DNA from: Rhizomys pruinosus
Lineage: Eukaryota > Chordata > Mammalia > Rodentia > Spalacidae
Length of the DNA stretch: 64,000 nt
Direction: 5' to 3'
NCBI GenBank assembly: GCA_009823505.1
Contig: VZQC01004708.1
Coordinates: 80,355-144,354 of the forward strand
The translations under genes were made by a program, and so were the position numbers. Positions 33,670 through 45,089 of the stretch are shown one piece after another (the stretch's first letter is position 1; each line of letters begins with the position of its first letter). The notes under the pieces are model-generated. The model was not told where the DNA came from. It did no database searches and saw only the letters and a program-made list of their open reading frames with translations.

Positions 33670-34973
33670 TGCTTTTATCTCATTAATGAACATAGATGCA
33701 AAAATTCTCAACAAAATACTTTCAAAGCACATAGAGGCTCACTTCAAAAATATCATCCATCATGACCAAGTTGGATTCATACCAGAGATGCAGGGAGGGT
33801 TCAATATACATAAATCAATAAATATCATAAAACACATAAATGGAATGAAAGATGGAAGTCCCACAATCATCTCAATTGCTACAGAAAAAGCCTTTGACAA
33901 GATCCAAGATCCAGAATCCCTTCAAGTTTAAAAGTCCTAAAGGGAATTGGACTGAAGGGAACATTCCTCAACATGATCAAAGCCATATTAAACAAATGCA
34001 TTGCCAACATCATCCAAAATGGAGAAAAATTAGAAACATACCCCTTAGAGGTGGGAACCTGGCAAGGCTTCCCCTTATTGTCACTCCTCTTCAACATAGT
34101 GCTTGAAACAGTTGCTAGGGCAATAAGACAAGAGAAGGAAATTAAAGGAGTACTAATTGTAAAAGAGGAAGCTAAACTATCCCTTTTGCAGATGATATAT
34201 TTTACCTCAGGGATGCTAAAAACTCCACCAGAAAGCTTCTAGAAATGATGAAGAGTTTCGTTAAAGTGGTGGGAAACAAAATTAACCTATATAAATCAGT
34301 CGCCTTTCTTTACACCAACAATAAACAAGTGGAGAAGGAATACAAGAATATAAGAAGAACTTCCCACTCACAATAGCCTCAAAAATAATAAAATACCTGG
34401 GAACAAACCTAACCAAAGACACCAAAGATCTCTATAAAATAATTAAACCCCTGAAGAAAGAGATTGAAAATTACATCAAAAGATGGAAAGAATTCCCATG
34501 CTCATGGACTGGAAAAATTAATACAGTAAAAATGTCCATTCTACTCAAATTGATATACAGGTTCAATGCAATCCCAATCAAAATCCCCATGAGCTTCTTC
34601 ATAGACTTGGGAAAAAATCCTTAAATTCATATGGAAAAACAAAAGACCCTGAATAGCTAAAGCAACCCTGAGTGAAAAATGCAATACAGGGAGAATTGCT
34701 CTACCAAACTTCAAGCTATAGTGCAGGGCCATAGTCGTAAAGACAGCCTGGTACTGGCACAAAAACAGATCCGTTGACCCATGGAACAAAATTAAAGCTC
34801 CAAACTTGAGCTCATACAATTTTAGCCATCTCATATTTGACAAAGGGGCAAAAAAAAAAAAACTTCAATGGAGGAAGGATAGCATCTTCAGCAAATGGTG
34901 CTGGCAAAACTGGATCACCATTTGTAGAAGAACAAAACTAAACCCCTACCTCTCACCCTTTACAAAAATCAAC
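33670..34973 (+). mobile_element. L1 ORF2 remnant (reverse transcriptase region)
   Basis: Frames at 33686-33931 and 33973-34242 read [18 protein letters not shown], [13 protein letters not shown] and [15 protein letters not shown], the finger/palm region of L1 reverse transcriptase. The catalytic region near 34190-34205 (ttgcagatgatat) is shifted by a frameshift. [10 protein letters not shown] has become [10 protein letters not shown]. Later parts reach the segment TKIN before the insertion at 34974. Non-functional. Confidence 0.88.
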
Positions 34974-35831
34974 ACCTCACCTGCCTGGAAATACTGTGCA
35001 GCAGTGGCAGCCATATGCCTGTATATCCCAAATCTAATTGGCTATTAGCTCTCTCCTTGGAGGAATAACCCACGGCTGATGCCACAAGCTTACATCCTCT
35101 AATGGTTAGAAGATGTTATAAGCCACAGTAAGACCCTGTCATATCTAACAGAAAAAAATGTAATTCATGGATTAACATACCATCCAAACATCTGTGTCTA
35201 TACCAAAGTAACCTACCATAACAATTAGTACTGTTTAGATACCTATATATCTAATTGCTTGTGCTTCATTAGTAGGATTGAAAGGTTATTCCTGGACAAA
35301 CTGTCAGCCCATGAAAGGAAACAGCCAGAATTGTCCAGAGACCAATACAACAGCTCCAGAGAAAGTAGACTGTTTTGCTTCTCATCCACCTGTGCCCCTT
35401 TTCTAAGCCTAGGGAACAATCTGCCAAATAGGGGGCGTGGTAGAATGTAAGGGCTGCGATTGGGGTGAAAGGTGAAACTACAGCAATATAGTCTGGACAC
35501 TCATTTGATCAACTTGATTGAACATACAAGGCCCCCCTTGCTGGATGGTGGGACCCATGGGCTGTGTGGGTTTGGGCACAACCGCTTACAAATTGGTTTT
35601 ACATGAAGGATGCTTGAACTCATAAATTATTACTTAATGTTAAAAAGTGAAAAAAAAAACTGAGAGAAAGATGCAGGACAGTTATAGCAGAATGCATGAT
35701 CTGAGATGGGGTGGGGTGGGGTTGGGGGAAGGGAAAGGGAAATATACCTGAACTGATTTGGAAAATGATGTATGAAATACACAATGCATCAATAAAAAAT
35801 GAAAAATAAACAACAAAAAACAAAAATCAAC
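34962..35831 (+). mobile_element. 846-bp retroposon (body A + tail) inside L1 ORF2, with TSD
   Basis: Insert 34974-35819 is bracketed by acaaaaatcaac at 34962-34973 and 35820-35831, after which ORF2 resumes for about 30 bp. The body (about 35000-35640) shows no ORF2 homology. It ends in an A-rich joint and the shared L1 tail module (35660-35810) with AATAAA. Either a 5'-truncated L1 with a long 3' UTR or a non-autonomous passenger. Confidence 0.82.
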
Positions 35832-36390
35832 TCCATGTGGACCAAAGATCTCAACATTATATTTCTTTTTTATCTGAAAGCAACTATGCTCTTAAAATGT
35901 GAATCCCTTAATGGGCTCCAGAATTAACTTACCACTTATTTTCAGACTTCATAATTGCAGTATATGGATGGAGGGTATGTACTCATATTTTAGAGTTATA
36001 TAAAATTAAAGGGAAAATGTGAATTCCCAAATATATTTTGTAATTAACATATACTTTATTTTCAGAGGTCATACTTTTGGTATATATGTGATATATATCT
36101 ATGTATATATGTTTATTTTGGCTCTATATAAATTGGAGGGAACAACAACAACATAAGGACTGGGTCAAAGAACTGACTGAAACAGTTAAATTATGCCCCA
36201 AACAATAAACCTCTGTAGAGAAAAACTTTGTTAAATACTGAGAAAAAGATGCAAGACATTTATGGCAGAATGCATGAATTGAGGTGGGGTAGGGGGCATG
36301 GACATGGGAATATGTCTAAATTGGACTGAGAAATGGATGTATGAAATACTAAAAACATCAATAATATATTTTATAAAAAAAGACCAAAAA
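35832..36390 (+). mobile_element. L1 ORF2 stub and 3' end: body B, B-like repeat, body C, tail
   Basis: 35832-35862 continues ORF2 (ctccatgtggaccaaagatc, reading SMWTKDLN). It then jumps to body B (35863-36030), a second B-like unit (36045-36145: tactttattttcagaggtcat), body C (36155-36225: aactgactgaaacagtt) and the tail (36230-36390). The C-terminal part of ORF2 is missing. Confidence 0.75.
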
Positions 36391-36512
36391 ATTTAAATAA
36401 AATCACTTCATTTGAATTAACTCACAAATAAAACCATCATATAAATAGTTTAAGGAAGTCACTCAAACACTTGCCTTTTAAAAAGCCTAATTCATAGCAG
36501 TACTATATTTTT

Positions 36513-36545
<33 letters not shown>
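36513..36545. repeat. (CA)n microsatellite
   Basis: About 15 CA units. Confidence 0.95.
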
Positions 36546-36547
<2 letters not shown>

Positions 36548-36554
36548 GAAGTCA

Positions 36555-36690
36555 CAATGTTGGGTGGGTAGGGAGAGGGGAAGGGGCCTGGGAGGAGCTG
36601 GGGGGGACTAAATATGATGATGATGATGATACTTTGTATGAAATTTTCAAATAACTAATAAAAATTAAAGTAAAAATAAGCAATAAAAAA
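36555..36690 (+). mobile_element. L1 3' end remnant of another subfamily
   Basis: G-rich ggtagggagaggggaagggg and gctgggggggac, then (atg)n and an A-rich tail with AATAAA-like sequence: typical of a rodent L1 3' UTR end, but not the shared tail module. Confidence 0.5.
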
Positions 36691-36779
36691 AGAATCTTCC
36701 CTGACCAGTAGCACACATTTTGTAGATGTAACATATGTAGAAGGCAGTTTGACAGTCTGACCATTTATATAAACAGCAG

Positions 36780-36959
36780 CAGCATCATGACTGGGCATGG
36801 TGGCACACATCTTTAATCCCAGCACTTGGGAGGCAGATGTAGGAAGATCTCTGTGAGTTCAAGGCCAGCCTGGTCTACAGAAGGAGATACAAACCAGCTG
36901 GGGCTACAGGAAGATCCTGTCTCAAAAATACCCCCCCCCAAAAAAAAAACCCAGCATCA
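36780..36959 (+). mobile_element. B1 SINE with TSD
   Basis: Full sense B1 (gactgggcatggtggcacac to cctgtctcaaaaatacc) with TSD cagcatca exact at 36780-36787 and 36952-36959. The tail has a C9 run before the A run. Confidence 0.9.
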
Positions 36960-36989
36960 ATAGGATTTCTACTAGGGTTTATGTCTTCT

Positions 36990-38000
36990 ATAGCTGTGGA
37001 TTTTTAACATGTTTACAGTACAAACATGAATTCCCTTCTATGGATCAGACCTTAAATCTAATCAAAATAGTGGTTAGTTACCCCAAAAAACTTTTCTACA
37101 TCTTCTGCATCTTGATCTATGTGTTGGTATTGCAGCACGAAAGATCCAGGATTGGATAAGCTTATTGATGTCTCTTCTTCCTACAGCACCTTTTAGCATT
37201 ATACATTTTTTGGTTGTTAGCCTCAGCCTTTAAAGGCTGCACTATCCCTCCAGCCCTTTTTAGCATTATGAAAGCTAGCCAAGGAGAGAGTTTTCTGGTC
37301 AGTTCATAATTGATTTCTCTGCATTCAGCAATAGGGGCTTACCATCTTGTGCTCCTGGCAATCAGGAGCAATGGCAGTAGCCGACATTATTTTGGTTCTT
37401 GTAGTGACTTCCTGACCAATAATCCTAGGGAGGTTAACCAAGACTGACACTGAGTTTTCCCTGTGGTGTCTCTATCTTATGGATACAACTGTATTTCATA
37501 CATATCCATATGTTTTTAAGATTGGAATTATTTTCTCCATCTTTTTTCAAGGCAGTATCTATCATTGATGGTAAGGTGTGTTTCTTGGAGGCAGAAAACA
37601 AACAAAAACAAACAAACAAACAGATTTTTGTCTGTTTTCTCATCCTATCTGCAAGTCTGTCTTTTATTGGGGAATTGAGATTGTTACTATTAAAAGTCAC
37701 TTTTGAAAGAGGTTTATCAGTTACTCTTGCTGATTTTGTGTTGTTACTTTAGTTCTCTTTCAATTAACTGCTCTGGGATTGTTTATTCCCTGTGATCCCT
37801 TGGTTGTGTTTATTCTTCTCTGCAGACCAAAGTAATCTTGTCTGTATTCTCATTAGAGTTGGCTTCCAGGATATGCATTTCTTTAATCTGTTTCTATTTC
37901 TCAATCACTTTGTGTTTGTTCAGGGATCAGACAGAGAAGAACATTAGTGCTAACCACTCCCATTTGTATTCTTTCCACTATCTTAGATAACACAATGGTT
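36990..38000 (-). mobile_element. L1 (Lx-like) antisense: 3' UTR then start of ORF2
   Basis: 36990-37450 shows the antisense UTR landmarks (ccttaaatctaatcaaaatagtgg, gaaagctagccaaggagag, gcaataggggcttaccatc). On the minus strand at 37640-37700 NNLNSPIKDRLADRM matches the N-terminal start of L1 ORF2. Most of ORF2 between them is deleted. A 55-bp insert lies at 37203-37257. Confidence 0.6.
37191..37269 (-). mobile_element. 55-bp minimal tRNA-like SINE with TSD
   Basis: Insert 37203-37257 reads, on the minus strand, ggctggagggatagtgcagcc then ttaaaggctgaggc and acaaccaaaaaatg: a SINE head without body. TSD ttttagcattat is exact at 37191-37202 and 37258-37269. Confidence 0.8.
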
Positions 38001-38309
38001 CTGTCTACACGTAGACTAGATATTAAGATAAATTGTTTTCCTGGGTTACTGTGGATCCTGTCAAGTTAATAATAAATATTAACCAACGCAGTATCCAACT
38101 GTCTGCATCTGTATTTGGATTTCAGCAGTTATTTCCTGCCCTAAACCCGATAGTAACAGTTCTCTGTTTTTATCAGTTCATGACACTGGTACACGAAAAT
38201 TACATGCCCTACATCCCTTCCTTAAACAGAAAGATTTTTCTTCACATTTTGCTAATCCACAGTTCATATTAATCCTGTCTTATGCATGAATGAACTTGCT
38301 TCAGGAGCT

Positions 38310-38574
38310 CTAAGCTAGTTTTTTAATTAAAAAATTTTTTATTTATTTCTGTATGTGTATGAATGTACTGTCTGCATGCAAGTTTGTGCACCTGTGTCGT
38401 GCAATGCTGCGGAGGTCAGAAGAGGGTGTCGGATTCCCCTGGAACTGGAGTTCTCCTGGAATTGGAGTTTCAGACGGTTCTCGGCCACCATGTGGGTGCT
38501 GGGGAGCGAACCCTGATCCTCTGTAAGAGCAGTCGGCACTCTTAACCGCTAGGCCATCTCTCCAGCCCTAAGCT
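38310..38574 (-). mobile_element. B2/B3-type SINE with 18-bp duplication
   Basis: Antisense, full length, head cttaaccgctaggccatctctccagccc. The duplicated ggaaYtggagtt block is at 38435-38470. Flanked by ctaagctagtttt (38310) and ctaagcttttgtt (38568), identical over seven bases. Confidence 0.93.
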
Positions 38575-38779
38575 TTTGTTTTATAATCCAGAGAATTGAG
38601 ATAGGGGTCCTTCCTTCAACAATTCACATCATCTTGAAGTGTAAATCACACATAAAATTTTGTGTTTTTCTGATTTCTTGTACAAGACCTAGGTTTTCTG
38701 AGACAAGAGCTAGTAAGTGACTTCCAGGGCACTCTGTTTATGCTGAAACTAGTTCACACTTGATGTTAAAATATTCACT

Positions 38780-38998
38780 CAAAAATCTGGAGAAATGGTT
38801 CAGAGGTTAAGATCACTGGTTGCTCTTGCCGAGGACCCTGGTTTGGTTCCCAGCACCCATATGACAGCTAGCAACCATCTGTAACTCCAGTACCAGGGAA
38901 TTTGGCACCCTTTTCTGAGTTTGTAGGTGTTGCCCTGAACTTACATACATGTATGAAATACACTCATATACATAAAATAAAAATAATAATTAAAAATA
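38780..38998 (+). mobile_element. Older B3-type SINE
   Basis: Sense copy: ctggagaaatggttcagaggttaag, ctggtttggttcccagcaccc, tgtaactccagtaccaggg and an A-rich tail. Confidence 0.85.
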
Positions 38999-38999
38999 T

Positions 39000-39535
39000 T
39001 AAAAAATGAGTTAATTTAAATTTAGCTGATTTACTCTGTCCTGCTTGCAAACATGTGATGGCTACTACTGACCTGGTGCGTGAACATAGTTTCTAAGTGC
39101 AAGAGCCTGTCTCTATGAAAATCAATTTTTAATTTTTCCTTTTTTGTTCACAGATTAGTATATATATATATATATATATATTTGCTCATATGTTTCTGTT
39201 TTAATATCAAAATAAGTGGTAAGAAATATGTCATTTCAAAATAATGCAAAGATACTTTAAGTTTATCTAATTTGATGAATTATACAGTTCATAAATATCT
39301 ATTATACCATTGAACTAAACGATGATTTGTTCTCTGCTTATTTTGCCAAAAAGAAGCTTTATATTGCACTGATTTTAAAAACAGAGAAAATTTGCAAATA
39401 TCTTTTGGGTTTCCAATAGACCTAAGTATAAAAATTTCCAGTATACTCCATATTGTTATACTGAACAAATATTAATGCATTATTAGTATCTTAACCTCAT
39501 GCTTTTGAGATTCCCTTAGTCTTTACCTAGTGTCT
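39000..39535. other. Unique AT-rich stretch
   Basis: Contains a short (TA)n at 39160-39181; no gene recognised. Confidence 0.5.
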
Positions 39536-39539
39536 TGGC

Positions 39540-39895
39540 GATGGTTAAATCTTGAATGTCAACTTGAATGGATTGAGAAGTACCATGGTAATTAGCAAAG
39601 CACATTACTAGGAGCTTCTCTGAGAATACTTCCAGAAAGGATTTATCAAATGGGATACACATACTATAAACCTCGGCAGCAGCATCCCGCAGGCAGATGA
39701 ACTGTGTGAAATGAAAAGAGAAGAAAGCATCCTCCCTATGTGTTTCCTATCTACTGAAATGTGAGCTGCATGTTTTGTCACACCTTCCTCATGATCCTGG
39801 AGCAAAATCTCTGAAATCAAGAGCCAAAATAAGTCTATCCATCTTCAGTTGTTTCTCTAATATAAAGTCACAACAATGAGATATTCTTACTGCCA
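39540..39895 (+). mobile_element. Rodent interspersed repeat, family not named
   Basis: ttgaatgtcaacttgaatgg at the left and ccaaaataagtctatccatcttcagttgttt at the right resemble a common rodent repeat (cttgattgtcaacttgac ... gaaataaaccctttcctcc). I cannot assign the family by eye. Confidence 0.4.
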
Positions 39896-39899
39896 GTCC

Positions 39900-40900
39900 T
39901 GTTCAGCTACATATTCCATACTGGAAACCATATTATATGTTTAGTCATAACATTTCGTGTGGTTTCTCTAGTCTGTTGCAGCTTCTAGATTATTTCAGTG
40001 AACTTGATATTTCTGAGAATTGATTTTCATGGATTCTATATAAGTAAGAGACACATACCTATACTTGATATTCACATTTTTTTTAGGAATGCATCAGGGT
40101 AATATGTCTTTGAATGGAAGGCTGCAGAGGCCCAGTTCCATTTATTTCACACCGTACTCAGAGAATATTTTACTGTTATGACTGGTTATTGTGGCATTAA
40201 CTTTGATAATTAACTGAGGTAGCATGTGCCAAATTTATCTCCTGTAAAGATTTTTTTTTTCTCTCTTCTTTCTACTTACAAGGTGGACATCATTATGCAC
40301 AGCCCATACCAATGGGAATAGAGTTTTGACACATATCTTTGAAAGAAGAGCATCTGTATATGGAATGGAAATTCTTCTGTATGAGAGACTTAGTTATTGT
40401 CTATTTAGGTACTTATTCAATCTTATTTATTTCAACTTGTGTGTGTAGGTACTAATATATAGACCTTTAACTCATTTGGGGAGAAACATCCACTGCTACT
40501 TTGTTATCAATGTATTTCAGCTTTGAATACTTGGTACTCTTTTATGGACTCCCGTATCTCTCTGACAGACCTTATAGTTTTGTGTGTATGCATGTGTCAC
40601 TGTGTATATATTTCAAAATTTCTAATTTTTCTGTAAGAAGATATTTGAGTCTCATGATGCATATTTCCTATCTCAGTCTCAGATCAAACACTTCTCTAAG
40701 TATTTCCAAAAACTTTAATGCAAACAAAGTATGAGAAATCGATTCTGAATATTAAGTGGTCACATTGGAACCAAGCTGTCATTATTCCTAGGTCTTTCAT
40801 AGTATATGAAAATATATGAGAGCATACAAATGATGTGTACATAAATAACTGGTAATATTTATAAATACAAGCATCTGTACTTGCATTAAACTGGAACATG
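39900..40900. other. Unique AT-rich stretch
   Basis: No repeat or gene recognised. Frames at 40501-40734 and 40696-40899 have no features. Confidence 0.5.
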
Positions 40901-40905
40901 AGTTT

Positions 40906-41174
40906 AGAATCTCTACAACTTTATTTATTTTTTATTAATTTTATTTATTTATTTTCTATGTGTATGAATGTATTGTCTGCATGTAGGTTTGTGCACCCGT
41001 GTCGTGCAATGCCGCAGAGGTCAGAAGAGGGTGTTGGATTCCCCTGGAACTGGAGTTACAGACAGTTCTCAGCCGCCATGTGGGTGCTGGAGATGGAACC
41101 CAGGTCCTCTGCAAGAGCAGTCGGTGCTCTTAACCGCTGAGCCATTTCTCCAGCCCCCAGAATCTGTACAATTT
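40906..41174 (-). mobile_element. B2/B3-type SINE with TSD, no internal duplication
   Basis: Antisense copy with (tattt)n tail and head cttaaccgctgagccatttctccagccc. TSD agaatctctacaacttt (40906-40922) versus agaatctgtacaattt (41159-41174), two mismatches. Confidence 0.92.
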
Positions 41175-41639
41175 CAATCCATTGATCTTTCTGCATTCTT
41201 CCCCTAGCATATCTAACTACTCTAATAGTGATAAACCAGACTCTCCTTGCAAAGCATTTACATAATTGTTCAGTTCCTATTCACATTTACAGCAGTATCC
41301 AAATCATTAACCGGAACTCCTATGGGAAAAGACTCTTTATTAACTATAGTAATGTCCTTGTGTACAATTTATTTTGCAGTTAGTTTTATAGATTCCTCTC
41401 ATTATTACTTAGGTCAGCAATTTCTCCTCCACATTCTTTAGTGACTTCATACATTTTTTAATACTGTTAGCTTGCTTTATTACAGGCTGAAATTCCATCA
41501 TGAACTCCCTAATAGTTTTTAAATTTTTGCATTAAGGTTGCAACTTCTATATAAAACTATGGATTTTGAGAAACAAATAATTTCCTAACTCCATTATTAA
41601 AATACACAAAATATGTCCAAACCCCTAAACCATCTTGTT

Positions 41640-42560
41640 GAGCCTTGGTGGGATGGGTGTGATGTAGACTTCCCATTTAGGACTGAACATTCTGGAGTCT
41701 CATATCCCCTTTACCCTGACTAGCTGTGGGTCTCTGTGTTAATTTCTTTTTAGGAAGGAAGAAGCTTCTCTGATGAGGGTTACAAGATACACTTGTCTAT
41801 GGATATAGCACTAAATCACTAGGAGTCATTTTAATACAATGTTAATTCATAGAGCAGAATATCAGTGGCTGGTTCTCCACTAAGCCTATATTCTATTTAG
41901 TAATAGGTTATTGACTCTCATAAAAGTTCCACTATGGGCTCCATCTCATGGAGTAGATATTAAATCCAATGAGAGGGTAATTATTTGGGCCACTATTATA
42001 CTAGTGGGAATATTTTGCTAGATCAGTTTTTATTATAGTTCACAGGGTCCACAGATGGGTAAGACTGATGACTATTTTTTTTTTTTTTTTGGTCTTTTCG
42101 AGATAGGGTCTCCCTGTAGCCCCAGCTGTCCTAGAACTTGCTCTGTAGACCAGGCTGGCCTTGAACTCCACAACAGCTCCGCCTGCCTCTGCTTCCCAAG
42201 TGCTAGGATTAAAGGCATGCGCCACCACGCCTGGTTGATGACTACTTTTTATCCTCTGGTAGCATGCAATACCTTCTAGTACTATGAGATTAGCCAGTAG
42301 AAATGAAGCTTGAAGTTTGATGCCAGCTTGATTTCTCCATGTTCTATGACCGAAGGGCATGCCATCTTCATCAATAGGTTCTTACTATCAGGTTCTGGAA
42401 GGTAACAAAGAGCAATGATGATAGACTGCAATGTTTGGAGTTTAGAGACACCCTGGCTAACAATTCAGAAATAGGTAACCTATTTTGGGTACTAGGTTTT
42501 AATTTTCTAGGATGAGATGTCTGGTTGGAGTACTGTCTCCCCTTATAGGATAACACCATT
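41640..42560 (-). mobile_element. L1 (Lx-like) 3' UTR, antisense, with nested B1
   Basis: gtagacttcccatttaggactgaac, gtgggtctctgtgttaatt, gaagcttctctgatgagggtt, cactaggagtcattttaatac and later landmarks follow the antisense Lx-type order, close enough to read continuously across the B1 at 42075-42235. Confidence 0.8.
42066..42244 (-). mobile_element. B1 SINE with TSD, nested in L1 UTR
   Basis: Poly(T), ggtcttttcgagatagggtct to gcgccaccacgcctgg. TSD tgatgacta at 42066-42074 and 42236-42244 is exact. Confidence 0.93.
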
Positions 42561-42614
42561 TAAAGTAGTATTATATTTGCATATATTTAGAAAGTTTCTA
42601 CAGTAGTATTTTCC

Positions 42615-42790
42615 ATTTTTTTTTAAACTTTACTTAATGTTAGTTATCCCACCCATCTTCTCTCCAGGACTCTGCTCTCCCATTCTCCACCCACTTAATC
42701 ATTTTTGTTACATTATTCCCTGTTCCCTCTTTAAATCACCATATTCCATCTCCTTAACCTTTAGTCACCAAGTATTGTTTGTCTTTGGTT
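42615..42790 (-). mobile_element. Antisense L1 3' end
   Basis: T run, then C-rich acccatcttctctccagg, ttaatcatttttgttac and ttaaatcaccatattccatctcc, similar to the UTR at 23890-24060. Confidence 0.6.
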
Positions 42791-42970
42791 AAGCAGTAAA
42801 TTTTAATGAAGCATTGATGAAAGCAGTTGAATAAGAAGAATAATGTTAAGACTCTTCAGTCTTAATATAGAGGTAATGTTAAAAGATTTACATGCCATAA
42901 AATGGTTAACAAATTCGATGAAATTTCTGACCAAATCTCAATGATATTTTTTCATAAAACTAGGAAATAG

Positions 42971-43121
42971 TTGTTGGGCATGGTGATGCCTTTAGTCTCA
43001 GCACTCGGGAGGCAGAGGCAGTTGGATCTCTGTGAGTTCAAGGCCAGCCTGGTCTACAAAGTGAGTTCCAGGACAGCTGGGGCTATAGGGAGATACTGTC
43101 TCAAAAAGACAAACAAAAGAA
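42971..43121 (+). mobile_element. B1 SINE
   Basis: gttgggcatggtgatgcc to ctgtctcaaaaagacaaac, with a small 5' internal deletion (tggtgatgcctttagtc). Approximate repeats gaaatagt/gaaaatagt flank it. Confidence 0.9.
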
Positions 43122-43169
43122 ATAGAAAATAGTCTATGACTCACATGGAGCAGAAGAAGCCAAAAAAAT

Positions 43170-43400
43170 GGGAAAAATATCTGAGGAGTGGGAGAAGCTA
43201 AAGGTCACAAACTACCCATTTTCAAAATAGGCACCCAGACAGCATATTGCTTGAAACAGCATGGTACTGACACATAAAATATATATATATATATAAGATA
43301 TATATATAATATATATATATATATCTCAGTGGAACAAAACAGAAAATTAAAAAAACATAAGCCCATTTATTTGAGCTGAGTTCATTTGAAAAATTATTTT
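43170..43400 (+). mobile_element. L1 ORF2 fragment with embedded (TA)n
   Basis: aacagcatggtactgacac and cagtggaacaaaacagaaaatt match the ORF2 sequence also seen at 60855-60890. A (TA)-rich tract (43277-43325) separates the two halves. Confidence 0.65.
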
Positions 43401-44300
43401 GATTTATTGAACTTTCTGATAGTCATACCATATAGTTTAATGTTTATAGACTCCTTCACCTACCTGCACCTTCCCCCACTGTATTCACCCAATCTAATGT
43501 ACTCATATATGTGTATAGAGTCTGATTTGCATCCCCAATTGTCCTTCAATGTGGGTTCATCCACTGGGCCCAAGAGTCCCATCCCTGTAAGACACTGTCT
43601 CTCCCCCACCTGACAGCCATCAATTGCCAGAGGTTCCTTAGGTTTGATTGGGATTCTTTACCTACGTCCCAATGTATAGACTTAGATTTTGTCTGGCTTG
43701 AGCTTGCATAGGACTTAGACACGTTGTCACCATTGCTGTGAGTCCATATGAGTAACTAACCAGCTGTATAGAGGACTGTTTCCTTGTGGTCAACAAACCC
43801 TCTGGGTCTTAAAATCCTTCCTGTTCCACTTCTGCAATGATTCCTGAGCCTCAGAAGGCAGAGGCTTTAAAGTGGCCTCCTCTTCAGGGATAAGCACTTT
43901 TCAGCCTCTTGTTCTCTGTACATTGGCCAGAGTTTCTGTGTTAACAATCATCTGCCGCATAAAGAAACTTCTCTGGAAAGAGTTGAGAATGCATTCATTC
44001 TGAAGTATAGAGGTCGCATTGAAGATGTTTCACTTAGGGTAAAGTGCCTCACAGGTACTTGTTCTCTTCTTTTGACCAGTTGTGGGACTCTGTAATAGTA
44101 TCCATGTGTTGTGAAAAGAAGCTCCTTTGATGAAATTTGAAAAATACACTTTTTTGTAAGTATTATGCATATTTAGAGTACAATAAGAAATTACGTTGGT
44201 CTAGGGATATGGCAAAATTAGGTTTTCCTCTAAGATCTGTGACCTCTGCAGCCTAAGCTGAATTAATTTTTAAAAACAAATATTCTGGGAACATATGACA
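43401..44300 (-). mobile_element. L1 (Lx-like) 3' UTR, antisense
   Basis: tccttcaatgtgggttcatccactggg, cagccatcaattgccag, tggcttgagcttgcatagg, gttgtcaccattgctgtgagtcc and further landmarks follow the same order as at 41640 and 57000. Confidence 0.78.
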
Positions 44301-44480
44301 GGGAAAGGATATTTACTTTCATGAATTATAGTGAACAAATTGTACATCCACAGGTAGAATAGAATTTGTTCTCATTCCATAACATTCTCACATAAAAACT
44401 CAAATCTGACTTTAATTGTAATGCCTGAAACCATAAAACATAGTAGAAGAAAATGTGGTAGAAAAGTTTGACACCAGTCT

Positions 44481-44728
44481 TTGAAGTAACATTTTTTTTC
44501 ATTTTTTAAATATTTTTATTGAAGTTTTGTGTATTTCATACAGCAACAAAATGACTGGGCCAAAGAACTGACTGAAACAGTAAACTTCTGCCAAAAACAG
44601 TAAACCTCTGCATAGAAAAACTTTTAAAAAATGAGAAAAAGATGCAAGATATGTACAGCAGAATGCATGAGCTAGGGTAGGGTGGAGGACAGGGAAGAGA
44701 GAATGAGTCTAAATTGGATTGAAGTAAC
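44481..44728 (-). mobile_element. 228-bp twin-primed L1 3' end with TSD
   Basis: Insert 44491-44718 consists of the last about 45 bp of the tail in antisense (tttttattgaagttttgtgtatttcat) joined to sense body C plus the rest of the tail (caaagaactgactgaaacag to gtctaaattggatt). TSD ttgaagtaac is exact at 44481-44490 and 44719-44728. Confidence 0.85.
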
Positions 44729-44734
44729 TTTATT

Positions 44735-45085
44735 TCCCATTCAGACTGCATTCTCTCCCTCTACTCTCCTGAAAGAGAGAAGAACGATCATGAAGTAACT
44801 TTTTAAATGTAACTTTAGAATATAACTTTTGGAAGCTGCCAAAAGTTATTGTTGATTCTTCTTTAGGGCAACTGTCTTCCACAACTTTTCTTCATCCCCT
44901 AATTAGAAAAGTCTCTTTATATTTATATCTACAATATTACAGTCCAGTAAATAGATTGCAAAACTAATCCTATAAGCCTATGGGAATTGCCTGATGTTAT
45001 TTGAATATCTTTTTAAAAACTCTTGTCATTTCTTTAATCCTTAATATATGTGTGATTCCCAGGTAAATCTTTACTGGCATGTATA
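44735..45085. other. Unique sequence
   Basis: No recognised repeat or gene. Confidence 0.45.
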
Positions 45086-45089
45086 ATTT

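Noticed and set aside
33686..34242. Possible functional reverse transcriptase
   Set aside because: Clear L1 ORF2 homology but with frameshifts, stops, a changed palm motif and two insertions; a dead remnant.
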